The position numbers and the translations under genes were made by a program. 45,581 nt of DNA, from NCBI RefSeq assembly GCF_001672915.1, contig NZ_LZKR01000006.1, positions 1-45,581 of the forward strand, given 5' to 3'. Origin of the DNA: Mycobacterium sp. 1245805.9. GTDB taxonomy: Bacteria > Actinomycetota > Actinomycetes > Mycobacteriales > Mycobacteriaceae. Shown here piece by piece: positions 1 to 8,153 of the stretch (the first letter of the stretch is position 1; each line of letters starts with the position of its first letter). Under the pieces are notes generated by a model. The model saw only the letters and a program-made list of their open reading frames with translations. It searched no databases and was not told the origin of the DNA.

Positions 1-570
1 GGGGAGGCCCGCCGCGGCGCCACTGGCGGGTCCGGCGGAACCGGCGGGACAGGCGGCGCAGGCGGGGGCTCGGCATACCCAAACGTGGCCAATGGTGGGG
101 ACGGCGGCACTGGCGGCCAAGGCGGCGCAGGCGGCTCCGGCGCCGATAATGCCGCTGGCGGTAGCGGCGGCACCGGTGGTGCCGGCGGCACAGGCGGAGC
201 CGGCAGCCAGGCTTCGCCGGGTGCCGCGGGCAGTGGCGGCGCAGGCGGCGCCGGCGGTCAAGGCGGCACCGACACCCTGGGAACCGGCGGCGCCCAAGGC
301 GGCCAAGGCGGCGACGGCGGCACCGGTTTCTATGGCGGCACGGGCGGCACCGGCGGCACCGGCGGTTCGAGCGCAACGGCCACCGGCGGCACCGGCGGCA
401 CCGGTGGCACGGGCGGCACGGGTACCGCCGCTGACGGCGGCGGTGGTGGGACCGGTGGTGCCGGCGGCACCGGCTCCCTCGGTGGTAGCGGCAGCCCCGG
501 CAGCCCGGGCATGGATCCGACTGGGTCGAGCGGCGGTTCTGGCGGCGCTGGCGGCCAAGGCTCCCCGTAG
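1..570 (+). CDS. PE_PGRS-family protein, C-terminal part (5' end outside window)
   Basis: The frame is open from the first base to a TAG at 568-570 and encodes almost pure Gly-Gly-Ala/Gly-Gly-Thr/Gly-Gly-Asn-type repeats, the polymorphic GC-rich sequence (PGRS) of mycobacterial PE_PGRS surface or secreted proteins. The PE domain that directs ESX-5 export is not visible because the gene starts upstream of the window, so a PPE or other Gly-rich protein cannot be excluded. A GTG at 85 is a possible internal start but has no PE-like sequence after it, so I treat the gene as truncated by the window edge. The protein ends in a short Gly-Gln-Gly-Ser-Pro tail without a separate C-terminal domain. It lies 84 bp upstream of deaD on the same strand. 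Its function is unknown. Confidence 0.75.
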   Translation, partial: GEARRGATGGSGGTGGTGGAGGGSAYPNVANGGDGGTGGQGGAGGSGADNAAGGSGGTGGAGGTGGAGSQASPGAAGSGGAGGAGGQGGTDTLGTGGAQGGQGGDGGTGFYGGTGGTGGTGGSSATATGGTGGTGGTGGTGTAADGGGGGTGGAGGTGSLGGSGSPGSPGMDPTGSSGGSGGAGGQGSP

Positions 571-639
571 CGGTAGCGCTGGCACCGAGGGAGGTCGGTC
601 ACCCGCCGCGCTCAGCTCCGCCGAGCTCGTGATCACCAC

Positions 640-654
640 TAGACTCTTGACACG
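640..654 (+). promoter_or_regulatory. Possible -10 element and leaderless start of deaD
   Basis: TAGACT at 640-645 fits the mycobacterial TANNNT -10 pattern and ends nine bases before the deaD ATG at 655. There is no Shine-Dalgarno sequence in between, so transcription may begin at or next to the start codon. The TTGACA at 647-652 is too close to the ATG to be a -35 box. This is an inference from spacing only. Confidence 0.3.
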
Positions 655-2325
655 ATGACCCTCCCCGACAGCCCGCCCGAGGCTGCCTCTCCCACGTTCG
701 CCGACCTGCAGATTCACCCTGCGGTCCTCAAGGCGACCGCCGACGTCGGCTACGAGTCGCCGACGGCCATCCAGGCGGCGACGATCCCGCCGCTGCTGGC
801 CGGATCCGACGTCGTCGGGCTGGCGCAGACCGGCACCGGCAAGACCGCGGCGTTCGCGATCCCGATCCTGTCCAAGATCGACGCCAAGAGCACCGCGACG
901 CAGGCGCTGGTGCTGGCGCCCACCCGGGAGCTGGCGCTGCAGGTCGCCGAGGCGTTCAGCCGCTACGGCGCGCACCTGCCCAAGATCCACGTGCTGCCGA
1001 TCTACGGCGGCTCGTCCTACGGCGTGCAGCTGGCCGGGCTGCGTCGCGGCGCGCAGGTGGTGGTCGGCACGCCCGGCCGCGTCATCGACCACCTGGAGCG
1101 CGGCACGCTGGACCTGTCCCACCTCGACTACCTGGTGCTCGACGAGGCCGACGAGATGCTCACCATGGGTTTCGCGGAGGACGTCGAACGCATCCTGTCC
1201 GAAACACCGGAATACAAGCAGGTCGCGCTGTTCTCGGCGACCATGCCGCCCGCGATCCGCAAGCTCACCACCAAATACCTCCACGACCCGGTGGAAATCA
1301 CCACCAAGTCGAAAACCGCGACCGCGCAGAACATTTCGCAGCGCTACATCCAGGTCGCCGGCCCCCGCAAGATGGACGCGCTCACCCGCCTGCTCGAGGT
1401 CGAGCCGTTCGAGGCGATGATCGTCTTCGTCCGCACCAAGCAGGCCACCGAGGAGGTCGCCGAAAAACTAAGGGCCCGAGGGTTTTCCGCCGCCGCCATC
1501 AACGGCGACATCCCGCAGGCGCAGCGGGAGCGGACCATCGCCGCGCTGAAGAACAGCAGCCTCGACATCCTGGTCGCCACCGACGTCGCGGCCAGAGGCC
1601 TTGACGTCGACCGCATCTCGCACGTGCTGAACTACGACATCCCGCACGACACCGAGTCCTACGTGCACCGCATCGGGCGCACCGGTAGGGCCGGGCGCAG
1701 CGGCACCGCGGTGCTGTTCGTCTCCCCGCGGGAACGCCACCTGCTCAAGGCGATCGAAAAGGCCACCCGCCAGACGCTCACCGAGGCCGAGCTGCCCACC
1801 GTCGAGGACGTCAACGCCCAGCGCGTGGCGAAATTCGCCGACTCCATCACCGACGCGCTCGCCGCGCCGGGAATCGACCTGTTCCGCAAGCTGATTCAGG
1901 ACTACGAGCGCGAGCACGACGTCCCGATGGCCGACATCGCCGCGGCGCTGGCGGTGCAGTCCCGCGACGGCGAGGCGTTCCTGATGGCACCCGAGCCGCC
2001 GCCGGAACGGCGCGAACGCCGGGAACGTCCCGAAAAATCACACGAAAGACCCAGGCAGCCACGGAACTTCGCCACCTACCGGATCTCGGTGGGCAAGCGG
2101 CACAAGATCGGCCCGGGCGCGATCGTCGGCGCCATCGCCAACGAGGGCGGCCTGCACCGCAGCGACTTCGGCCACATCGCCATCGGCCCGGACTTCTCGC
2201 TCGTCGAGCTGCCGGCCAAGCTGCCCAAGGCGACGCTGAAGAAGCTGGAGCAGACCCGCATCTCGGGCGTGCTGATCGACCTGCGGCCGGACCGGTCGCC
2301 AGGCAAGACGAAATCACGCCGGTGA
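655..2325 (+). CDS. deaD: DEAD-box ATP-dependent RNA helicase DeaD/CsdA
   Basis: A 556-aa cytoplasmic RNA helicase that unwinds structured RNA using ATP; relatives act in ribosome assembly, RNA decay and cold adaptation. The helicase motifs are present in order: Q-motif region near 35-41, Walker A AQTGTGKT (57-64), PTREL (89-93), TPGR (139-142), DEAD (163-166), SAT (194-196), ARGLD near 313-317 and HRIGRTGRAGR (338-348). A basic, low-complexity linker at about 450-475 leads to a C-terminal DbpA/CsdA-type RNA-binding domain at about 475-545, so this is the long DeaD class rather than a minimal RhlE. It corresponds to M. tuberculosis Rv1253. The stop overlaps the next start by four bases (GTGA), which suggests translational coupling to the acyltransferase gene. 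Confidence 0.95.
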   Translation: MTLPDSPPEAASPTFADLQIHPAVLKATADVGYESPTAIQAATIPPLLAGSDVVGLAQTGTGKTAAFAIPILSKIDAKSTATQALVLAPTRELALQVAEAFSRYGAHLPKIHVLPIYGGSSYGVQLAGLRRGAQVVVGTPGRVIDHLERGTLDLSHLDYLVLDEADEMLTMGFAEDVERILSETPEYKQVALFSATMPPAIRKLTTKYLHDPVEITTKSKTATAQNISQRYIQVAGPRKMDALTRLLEVEPFEAMIVFVRTKQATEEVAEKLRARGFSAAAINGDIPQAQRERTIAALKNSSLDILVATDVAARGLDVDRISHVLNYDIPHDTESYVHRIGRTGRAGRSGTAVLFVSPRERHLLKAIEKATRQTLTEAELPTVEDVNAQRVAKFADSITDALAAPGIDLFRKLIQDYEREHDVPMADIAAALAVQSRDGEAFLMAPEPPPERRERRERPEKSHERPRQPRNFATYRISVGKRHKIGPGAIVGAIANEGGLHRSDFGHIAIGPDFSLVELPAKLPKATLKKLEQTRISGVLIDLRPDRSPGKTKSRR

Positions 2326-3464
2326 CCCTTTCCGAGGAACGCGACGCCCAGGGCGGGCTCGAACAGACCGCCCATGTCGACCGCGTCGCGTCGCTGACCG
2401 GCATCCGCGCCGTCGCCGCGCTGACGGTCGTCGGCACCCACGCCGCCTACACCACCGGCAAGTACACGCACGGCTATTGGGGACTGGTCGGTTCCCGGCT
2501 GGAGATCGGCGTGCCGATCTTCTTCGTGCTGTCCGGCTTCCTGCTGTTTCGCCCGTGGGTGAAGTCGGCCGCCACCGGCGGGCCACCGCCGTCGCTGAGT
2601 CGCTATGCGCGGCACCGGGTTCGGCGCATCATGCCCGCCTACGTCATCACCGTGCTGATCGCCTACGTGCTCTACCACTTCCGCGAGGCCGGCCCGAACC
2701 CCGGGCACACGTGGCTGGGGCTGGTGCGCAACCTGACGCTGACGCAGATCTACTGCAACGGCTACCTGGGCAAGTACTTACACCAGGGCCTTACCCAGAT
2801 GTGGAGCCTGGCGGTGGAGGCCTCGTTCTACCTCGTGCTGCCCCTGCTGGCCTACCTGCTGCTGGTGCTGATCGCCCGGCGGCGCTGGCAGCCGAGCCTG
2901 ATGCTGGCCGCCCTGGCGGCGATGGCGCTGATCAGCCCGGGCTGGTTGGTCCTGGTGCACACCGACCACTGGTTCCCCGACGGCGCCCGGCTCTGGCTGC
3001 CGACCTACCTGGCCTGGTTCCTGGCCGGCATGGCGCTGGCGGTGCTGCAGGCGATGAAGGTGCGCTGCTACGCGTTCATGGCCATCCCGCTGGCGGTCAT
3101 CTGTTACTTCATCGCATCCACGCCGATCGCCGGCGCGCCCACGACGTCGCCGGCGACGCTGAGCCAGGCCGTCTGCAAGACCGTGTTCTACGCCGTCATC
3201 GCCGCGCTCGCGGTGGCGCCGCTGGCCTTGGGCGATCAGGGTGCGTATTCGCGGCTGCTGGCAGCCCGGCCGATGGTGTGGCTCGGCGAGATCTCCTACG
3301 AGATCTTCCTGATCCACCTCATCACGATGGAATTCGCGATGGTCTACATCGTCCGCGCGCACGTGTACACCGGCTCGATGCTGTATCTGTTCGTCGCGAC
3401 GCTGGCGGTGACGATTCCGCTGGCGTGGCTGTTGCACCGCTTCACCCGGGTCAAGGACGGCTAG
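2322..3464 (+). CDS. Acyltransferase-3 (AT3/OafA-type) integral membrane protein
   Basis: A 380-aa polytopic membrane protein of the acyltransferase-3 family, which transfers acyl groups, often acetyl or succinyl, onto sugars, lipids or other exported molecules. Near the N-terminus SLTGIRAVAALTVVGTH carries the family Arg (R29) and the likely catalytic His (H40). This is followed by the GVPIFFVLSGFLLFRPW membrane segment, the basic HRVRRIMPAY loop, and MWSLAVEASFYLVLP, all characteristic of AT3. About ten hydrophobic segments are visible and no C-terminal SGNH domain is fused. The GTG start overlaps the deaD stop, and the stop is directly followed by the GTG of the exporter gene. It matches Rv1254 in position. 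The substrate is unknown; the adjacent exporter and N-hydroxylase genes make a secreted metabolite possible. Confidence 0.88.
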   Translation: MTLSEERDAQGGLEQTAHVDRVASLTGIRAVAALTVVGTHAAYTTGKYTHGYWGLVGSRLEIGVPIFFVLSGFLLFRPWVKSAATGGPPPSLSRYARHRVRRIMPAYVITVLIAYVLYHFREAGPNPGHTWLGLVRNLTLTQIYCNGYLGKYLHQGLTQMWSLAVEASFYLVLPLLAYLLLVLIARRRWQPSLMLAALAAMALISPGWLVLVHTDHWFPDGARLWLPTYLAWFLAGMALAVLQAMKVRCYAFMAIPLAVICYFIASTPIAGAPTTSPATLSQAVCKTVFYAVIAALAVAPLALGDQGAYSRLLAARPMVWLGEISYEIFLIHLITMEFAMVYIVRAHVYTGSMLYLFVATLAVTIPLAWLLHRFTRVKDG

Positions 3465-5048
3465 GTGGCCGACGACGGGGACGGCGGGACGGCTCGTCAC
3501 CCCCGCCTGACCCTGCTCGCGGTCTGTCTGGCGGTGTTCATGCTGCTCCTCGACATGACCATCGTCTCGGCCGCGCTGGCCAACATCCAGGCATCCCTGG
3601 ACGCCGACCTCAGCGGCCTGCAGTGGGTGGTCGACGCCTACGCGCTGCCGATGGCGGGACTGCTGCTCACCGCGGCGACGCTGGGTGACCGGCTCGGGCG
3701 GCGACGGCTGTATCTGGCCGGGATGACGGCGTTCACGCTGGCCTCGGCCGGCTGCGCGCTGGCCCGCAGCATCGAGGTCCTGAACGTGTGCCGGGCGCTG
3801 CAGGGCGCGGGCGGGGCGGTGCTGCTGGGCGTGTCGCTGCCGATGGTGGCCGCGGCCTTCCCCGCACCGCGGGGCCGGGGCATCGCGATCGCGATCTACG
3901 GCGCCGTGATGGGCGCGGGCGCCGCCGTCGGGCCCCTGCTCGGCGGGGCGCTGGTCGGCGCCTTCGGCTGGGAATCGATCTTTTTGATCAACGTGCCGAT
4001 CGGGGTGGTCGCCCTGGCGATCGCCGTCCGGTTCATCCCGGAAACCGTTGGCGCGCAAGACCGTCCGCTCGACCTGGCCGGCACGGCCGTGTTGTCGGCC
4101 GCGCTGTTCGCGGGAGTCTACGTGTTGATCGAGGGCAACCACCGCGGCTGGACCAGCGGGGTGATCCTGGCGCTGGGCGCGTTCGCGGTGTCGGGCCTGG
4201 CGGTATTCGTTTGGTGGGAGTCGCGATCCCGCGCGCCGATGCTCGACCTCCGGGTGGTGCGCCGCCCGGGTTTCGCGGGGGTGTCCCTCGCGGCGTTCGC
4301 GGCGGCCGGAACGCTGATCGCCTCGACCAACTACCTGGCGCTGTACTTCATGAACACGCTGGGATACAGCCCATTTCAGGCCGGCCTGCGGGCGCTCCCG
4401 CTGACCGTCGCGTGCGTCCTGGGCGCCCCACTGGCCATGATCGCCGCGCGATATTTTCCGGCGTGGACGTCGATCCCGGCCGGGGTGGCGCTGATCGCGG
4501 CGGGGCTGTGGCTGATGACCGGCGTCGGCGCGGACACCCAATGGACCCATTTCATCGCGGGTTCCGTCGTGGCCGGGCTCGGCCTGGGCGGCCTGTTCGC
4601 GTTGACGTCCGACATCGCACTGCAATTCGTGCCGGTCGAGGACGCCGGGATGGCGACCGGGGCGGTGAGCACGGTTCGCCAGGTCGGCATCCTGGCCGGT
4701 GTCGCAGGCCTGGGCGCCCTGTTCGGCCGTCGCGGGTCCGACAGCGCCACCGGCGAACTGGCTCGCCTCGGCGTCGCCGGCCCCGGGCCCGCGCAACGCC
4801 TCGTCGATCGGTTGGCCGCGGGCGCGGGCCTGCGGGCGCTCGATTTCCTGCCCGCCGAATACCGTGCCGCGCTGCCGGCGATCGCGCGGGCGGCCCGTCA
4901 GGCCAGCGCCGCCGGAATGCAGGTCGCTCTCGTCGCGGCCGCCGCCGCCGCCACCGCCGCGGCGATCGCGAGCGCGATCTTGATCGCCGTCGGCGCGCGC
5001 CGCCACGGCGAGCCCGAAATGCCGTTTGCTGAAGGCATGTCCGTGTAA
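3465..5048 (+). CDS. MFS transporter, DHA2 (EmrB/QacA) family, probable exporter
   Basis: A 527-aa inner-membrane drug/H+ antiporter-type carrier with about 14 predicted transmembrane segments. Visible family signatures are motif D1 LDMTIVSAAL in helix 1, the LGDRLGRRR loop of motif A after helix 2, the RALQGAGGA segment, and antiporter motif C (GPLLGGALVGAFGW, about residues 157-170). The GTG start begins one base after the acyltransferase stop, so the genes are co-transcribed. The long C-terminal part has an Ala-rich last helix and a short cytoplasmic tail. I do not recall this gene between Rv1254 and Rv1255c in M. tuberculosis, so it belongs to the inserted block. Sitting just before an acyltransferase and an amino-acid N-hydroxylase, it could export their product. 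Drug efflux is the alternative. Confidence 0.88.
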   Translation: MADDGDGGTARHPRLTLLAVCLAVFMLLLDMTIVSAALANIQASLDADLSGLQWVVDAYALPMAGLLLTAATLGDRLGRRRLYLAGMTAFTLASAGCALARSIEVLNVCRALQGAGGAVLLGVSLPMVAAAFPAPRGRGIAIAIYGAVMGAGAAVGPLLGGALVGAFGWESIFLINVPIGVVALAIAVRFIPETVGAQDRPLDLAGTAVLSAALFAGVYVLIEGNHRGWTSGVILALGAFAVSGLAVFVWWESRSRAPMLDLRVVRRPGFAGVSLAAFAAAGTLIASTNYLALYFMNTLGYSPFQAGLRALPLTVACVLGAPLAMIAARYFPAWTSIPAGVALIAAGLWLMTGVGADTQWTHFIAGSVVAGLGLGGLFALTSDIALQFVPVEDAGMATGAVSTVRQVGILAGVAGLGALFGRRGSDSATGELARLGVAGPGPAQRLVDRLAAGAGLRALDFLPAEYRAALPAIARAARQASAAGMQVALVAAAAAATAAAIASAILIAVGARRHGEPEMPFAEGMSV

Positions 5049-5059
5049 CGTTCCGATCC

Positions 5060-5866
5060 ATGTTGGGCGATGCGATCATCATCCCGGCGACGGATAAGAA
5101 CCGTTACAGCGTCATTATCTCCAGCGACCCGGCAAACATCGAAGCCGCGCAGCGGTTGCGTTATCAGACGTTTGCCGAAGAAATGGGCGCGGCGCTGCCG
5201 CAGGCGATCCGCGGGCCCCGGACGGGGGAGATGATCGACGTCGATCAGTTCGATCCCTACAGCGATCATCTGCTGGCCAGGGACGAGACGAACGGGCAGA
5301 TCGTCGGGTGCTACCGGCTGCTGCCGCCCGACGGCGCCAAGGCCGCCGGCGGGCTCTTCGCCGACACCACCTTCGACATCGGCGGCCTGAACGAGTTGCG
5401 CTCCGAGCTCGTCGAGCTTGGCCGGGTGAGCGTGCACCCCGACCACCGCAGCGGGGCGGTCATGGGTTTGTTGTGGGCGGGCATCCTTCGATACCAGGAA
5501 ATCAGCGGCTATCAGTGGGGGATCGGCTCGCTGTCGGTCCGGATGGAGGACGGCGGGCCCCGCGGCGCGCTGGCGCGCGGCGTGCGCGATGTGGCCCTGG
5601 GCAAGCACGCCGCCCCCGACCGATACCGGGTCTTTCCGCGAAACCCCGTCACGGTCAACGGATTGAGCCTGTCCGAGCTGCCCGACCCGGGACCCGTGCG
5701 GATCCCGCCGATGGTGCAGGGATCGCTGCGGATCGGCGGTATGATCTGCGGAGAGCCCTCGTACGATCCGGACTTCGACATGGCCGATTTCGTTGTGCTG
5801 ATCAACAGGGCCGGGGTGCGCGAACGTTATCTGGAACGGTTGGGGCGGTCCTATGCCCATTCCTGA
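5060..5866 (+). CDS. GNAT-fold N-acyltransferase, OlsB/LuxI-like (COG3176-type)
   Basis: A 268-aa protein resembling ornithine-lipid N-acyltransferases (OlsB, sometimes called hemolysin-like), which are structurally related to LuxI acyl-homoserine-lactone synthases. The shared polar residues are visible: R34 and F38 in RLRYQTF, D62 and D65 in DVDQFD, R86 in GCYRLLP, F100 or F105, and E119/R122 in ELGRVSVHPDHR. The C-terminal half has GGMICGEPSYDPDF followed by a MADFVVLI strand, as in OlsB relatives. It probably transfers an acyl chain from acyl-ACP or acyl-CoA to an amine. The ATG lies 11 bp after the exporter stop, and its 3' end overlaps the N-hydroxylase gene by 14 bp, so the two enzymes are very likely made together. 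The substrate is not known, and true homoserine-lactone synthesis is not claimed. Confidence 0.75.
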   Translation: MLGDAIIIPATDKNRYSVIISSDPANIEAAQRLRYQTFAEEMGAALPQAIRGPRTGEMIDVDQFDPYSDHLLARDETNGQIVGCYRLLPPDGAKAAGGLFADTTFDIGGLNELRSELVELGRVSVHPDHRSGAVMGLLWAGILRYQEISGYQWGIGSLSVRMEDGGPRGALARGVRDVALGKHAAPDRYRVFPRNPVTVNGLSLSELPDPGPVRIPPMVQGSLRIGGMICGEPSYDPDFDMADFVVLINRAGVRERYLERLGRSYAHS

Positions 5867-7109
5867 AAAGACCAGCCTGCTGGGCGTCGGCTTCGGGCCG
5901 TCAAATCTCGCGTTGGCGATCGCGCTCGCCGAGCAGGGCTCGCCCGCCGTGTTCGTCGAGGAGCAGCCCCGGTTCGGTTGGCACCTGGGGATGCTGCTGC
6001 CGCACGCACGCATGCAGGTTCCGTTCCTCAAGGACCTGGTGACGCTGCGAAACAACAAGAGCGACTTCACGTTTCTGAACTACCTCAGCGAGCGCGGCCG
6101 GCTGGTGGAATTCATCGGCCGGCACACCCTGTTTCCCAGCCGCATGGAGTTTCACGACTATCTCCAGTGGGCCGCGGCCCGCGTCGCCACCGACGTCCGC
6201 TACGGCCACCGCGTCGTCGAAATCTCCGCCGGCGAACCGGGTTTCGTGGTCCGCACCGAACCCGACGGCGTCATACACGCCGCAACGCTGGTGCTGGCGA
6301 CCGGTCTGCAGCCCGAGCTGCCCCCGGGCGTCGACGAAAGTCCCCGGCAGTGGCACAGCCACCGGCTGCTCGGTAATCTGGCCGCTCTGAGCCTCTTCAC
6401 CCCAAGGAGATTCGCCGTGGTTGGCGCGGGGCAGAGCGCGGCCGAGGTGGTCGCCCACCTCCACGAGACCTTCCCGCAGGCCGAGGTGCACTCGATTTTC
6501 GCCCGCTACGGCTACAGCAGCGCCGACGACAACCCGTACGCGAACCGGATTTTCGACCCGTCAGCTATGGACGAGTTCTATCGCGCCGACCCGCAGGTGC
6601 GCCAGCGACTGCTCGATTACCATCGGTCGACCAACTATTCGGCGGTCGATCCGGAATTGATCGACGATCTCTATTCGCGCGAGTACGCCGAGCTGGTGGC
6701 CGGCGATCGGCGGCTGTTCATGCACAACGCCTCCGAAGTCGTTGGCGCGCAGGAATATCCGGACAAGGTGCGGCTGACGATATCCCATCTGATCGATCAC
6801 ACCCAGGCGACGCTGGACTGCGACGCGGTGGTGTACGCGACGGGTTACGCGCCGCTGGACGTCCGGTCCTTCCTGGGCGACCTGGTCGGCCGGTACGAAT
6901 TCGACTCACACGGGCGCCCCGCCGTCACCCGGGACTATCGACTGGTGCCCAAAGCCGGTGCCCCGGGGGACATCTACCTCAACGGCGCCGTCGAGCACAC
7001 GCACGGCCTGTCGTCCTCGCTGCTGTCCAACGTGGCGGTGCGCGCCGGGGAGATCGTTACCGCGTTCGCGGCGCGCGAGCAGCGAAGGCCGCACGCCGCG
7101 TCGGCGTAG
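5853..7109 (+). CDS. L-lysine/L-ornithine N-monooxygenase family enzyme (SidA/IucD/PvdA/MbtG-like)
   Basis: A 418-aa flavin- and NADPH-dependent N-hydroxylase of the class that hydroxylates the side-chain amine of ornithine or lysine, the first step of hydroxamate formation. FAD binding is shown by GVGFGPSN (11-18). It is followed by the family block HLGMLLPHARMQ and FLKDLVTLRNNKSDFTFLNYL (written here only as a landmark at about 45-80). NADPH binding is shown by VVGAGQSAAE near 190, then DDNPYANRIFDP, the TNYS segment and a C-terminal YATGY motif. The ATG lies inside the 3' end of the acyltransferase gene. Known siderophore pathways pair such a hydroxylase with an acyltransferase (IucD/IucB, MbtG/MbtK). 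Here no NRPS or NIS synthetase is nearby. Whether lysine, ornithine or another amine is used cannot be read from the sequence. Confidence 0.88.
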   Translation: MPIPEKTSLLGVGFGPSNLALAIALAEQGSPAVFVEEQPRFGWHLGMLLPHARMQVPFLKDLVTLRNNKSDFTFLNYLSERGRLVEFIGRHTLFPSRMEFHDYLQWAAARVATDVRYGHRVVEISAGEPGFVVRTEPDGVIHAATLVLATGLQPELPPGVDESPRQWHSHRLLGNLAALSLFTPRRFAVVGAGQSAAEVVAHLHETFPQAEVHSIFARYGYSSADDNPYANRIFDPSAMDEFYRADPQVRQRLLDYHRSTNYSAVDPELIDDLYSREYAELVAGDRRLFMHNASEVVGAQEYPDKVRLTISHLIDHTQATLDCDAVVYATGYAPLDVRSFLGDLVGRYEFDSHGRPAVTRDYRLVPKAGAPGDIYLNGAVEHTHGLSSSLLSNVAVRAGEIVTAFAAREQRRPHAASA

Positions 7110-7175
7110 CCCCGCGGCGATTCGCCGGCGCACATCCGCCCCATTCGTATCGGCGCCGAGCGACCGACGTTTTGC

Positions 7176-7200
7176 CCGCCTCCCAGCGACAGTGAGGCGG
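7176..7200. repeat. Short hairpin containing one copy of a 16-bp motif
   Basis: CCGCCTC (7176-7182) and GAGGCGG (7194-7200) form a perfect 7-bp stem with an 11-nt loop, in the 131-bp gap between the convergent N-hydroxylase and sulfotransferase genes. No T-run follows on either strand, so it is at best a factor-independent terminator of the T-less mycobacterial kind. Bases 7176-7191 match 14 of 16 positions of the motif at 8158-8173 on the other side of the sulfotransferase gene. Confidence 0.5.
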
Positions 7201-7240
7201 ACGAGCGCAGGCGCGTTGCGGGAGCGCTACTGCAATTGCG

Positions 7241-8050
7241 TCACACGACCCGCAACCCGGCGGGAATCCGCTGCGGGTCGCGCCAGAACGCGTCACGCAG
7301 GAATCGGTTGAACAGGTCGGGCGGCAGCAGGGTCTCGCGGGGTTCGGCCTTGACCGTGCCGCGCACGGTGTGCAGGCCGGGCGTGCCGGCGCGTTCGTCG
7401 AACTCGGTGACGTCGTAGTCGACGTGGTCGAAGTCGTGATCGAACGCCGGCTCACCGAGAAATCCGTAGATGGCGTCCATCGTCTTGGCCGGGTCGGTGG
7501 TCAGGGTTTCGTACTGCATCAACATCAGGCGGTCCCGCTGGGCGCCGTAGCAGGCCTGCTTCAGGGCGTCGTAGGGACCGCCGACCATGCCGTCGGGCGC
7601 GACCACGCTCTTGGCGCGGGTGTAGACGGTGCCGCCGGCGCTGTAGTTGAAGATCGACGATGGCGAAAAAACGTTGCGTTGGATCAGCCGCTCGATACTG
7701 TCCACCACCCACGGCAGATCCCGCACGCAGGCAATCACTTTCGCCTGCGGGAACAGCCGCGAAACCGCCGGCATCCAGCCGCACCAGAAGCGGTTGGTGT
7801 CGAAGATGACCTCGGCGGTGCAGTCGGAGTAGAAGTTGTCGAACAATCCGCGCAGGATGCGCTCGCGCTTGGCGTCGTCGATGAACACTGAAAACTCGTT
7901 GCGCGCGCTCATTTCGCCGAGCAGGGCACCGAACAGGCCGGCCAGCGGGCCCGACATCCCGGCCTGGAACCGCGGATTCTGCCGCAGCAACGCGGCCAGC
8001 AAGGTCGAGCCGGAACGCGGCAGGCCCGAGATGAAATGAATGGTTGCCAT
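7241..8050 (-). CDS. PAPS-dependent sulfotransferase family protein
   Basis: A 269-aa cytoplasmic protein with the two PAPS-binding elements of sulfotransferases. The N-terminal 5'-phosphosulfate loop is LPRSGSTLL (about 10-18), and the 3'-phosphate-binding segment VIACVRDLPWVVDSIERL at about 105-122 has the conserved Arg and Ser. The family transfers sulfate from PAPS to hydroxyl or amine groups of lipids, sugars or small molecules; the acceptor here cannot be predicted. The ATG at 8048-8050 fits because the P-loop starts directly after it. It faces the N-hydroxylase gene (convergent) and lies downstream of tetR on the same strand, separated by 220 bp. I do not recall it at this position in M. 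tuberculosis, and repeats on both sides suggest it was acquired as a unit. Confidence 0.87.
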   Translation of the reverse strand: MATIHFISGLPRSGSTLLAALLRQNPRFQAGMSGPLAGLFGALLGEMSARNEFSVFIDDAKRERILRGLFDNFYSDCTAEVIFDTNRFWCGWMPAVSRLFPQAKVIACVRDLPWVVDSIERLIQRNVFSPSSIFNYSAGGTVYTRAKSVVAPDGMVGGPYDALKQACYGAQRDRLMLMQYETLTTDPAKTMDAIYGFLGEPAFDHDFDHVDYDVTEFDERAGTPGLHTVRGTVKAEPRETLLPPDLFNRFLRDAFWRDPQRIPAGLRVV

Positions 8051-8153
8051 GGCGCACTCCCGACCTGTCGAGCCTGTGATGTCGGCATGTTAGGCGCTGA
8101 CGATCCCGCGTCACAACTGCCACATGTGCACCGGCGTGGGAGGATGCCACGAA

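Noticed and set aside
1..570. CRISPR-like or tandem-repeat array in the GGC-rich sequence
   Set aside because: The repeats are codon-phased Gly-Gly-X units with no regular spacer; they encode PGRS.
2778..5006. 742-codon open frame on the minus strand
   Set aside because: It lies antisense to the acyltransferase-3 and exporter genes, whose proteins show clear family motifs. Its translation is Arg/Gln/Gly-rich low complexity typical of high-GC shadow frames.
5060..5866. Acyl-homoserine-lactone synthase
   Set aside because: Key residues are shared with OlsB acyltransferases too, the conserved LuxI Trp is missing and no LuxR-type gene is adjacent, so quorum sensing is not claimed.
5060..7109. 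Mycobactin locus (mbtK/mbtG)
   Set aside because: The acyltransferase is of the OlsB/LuxI type, not an MbtK-like GNAT as far as I can see, and no mbt synthetase genes are nearby.
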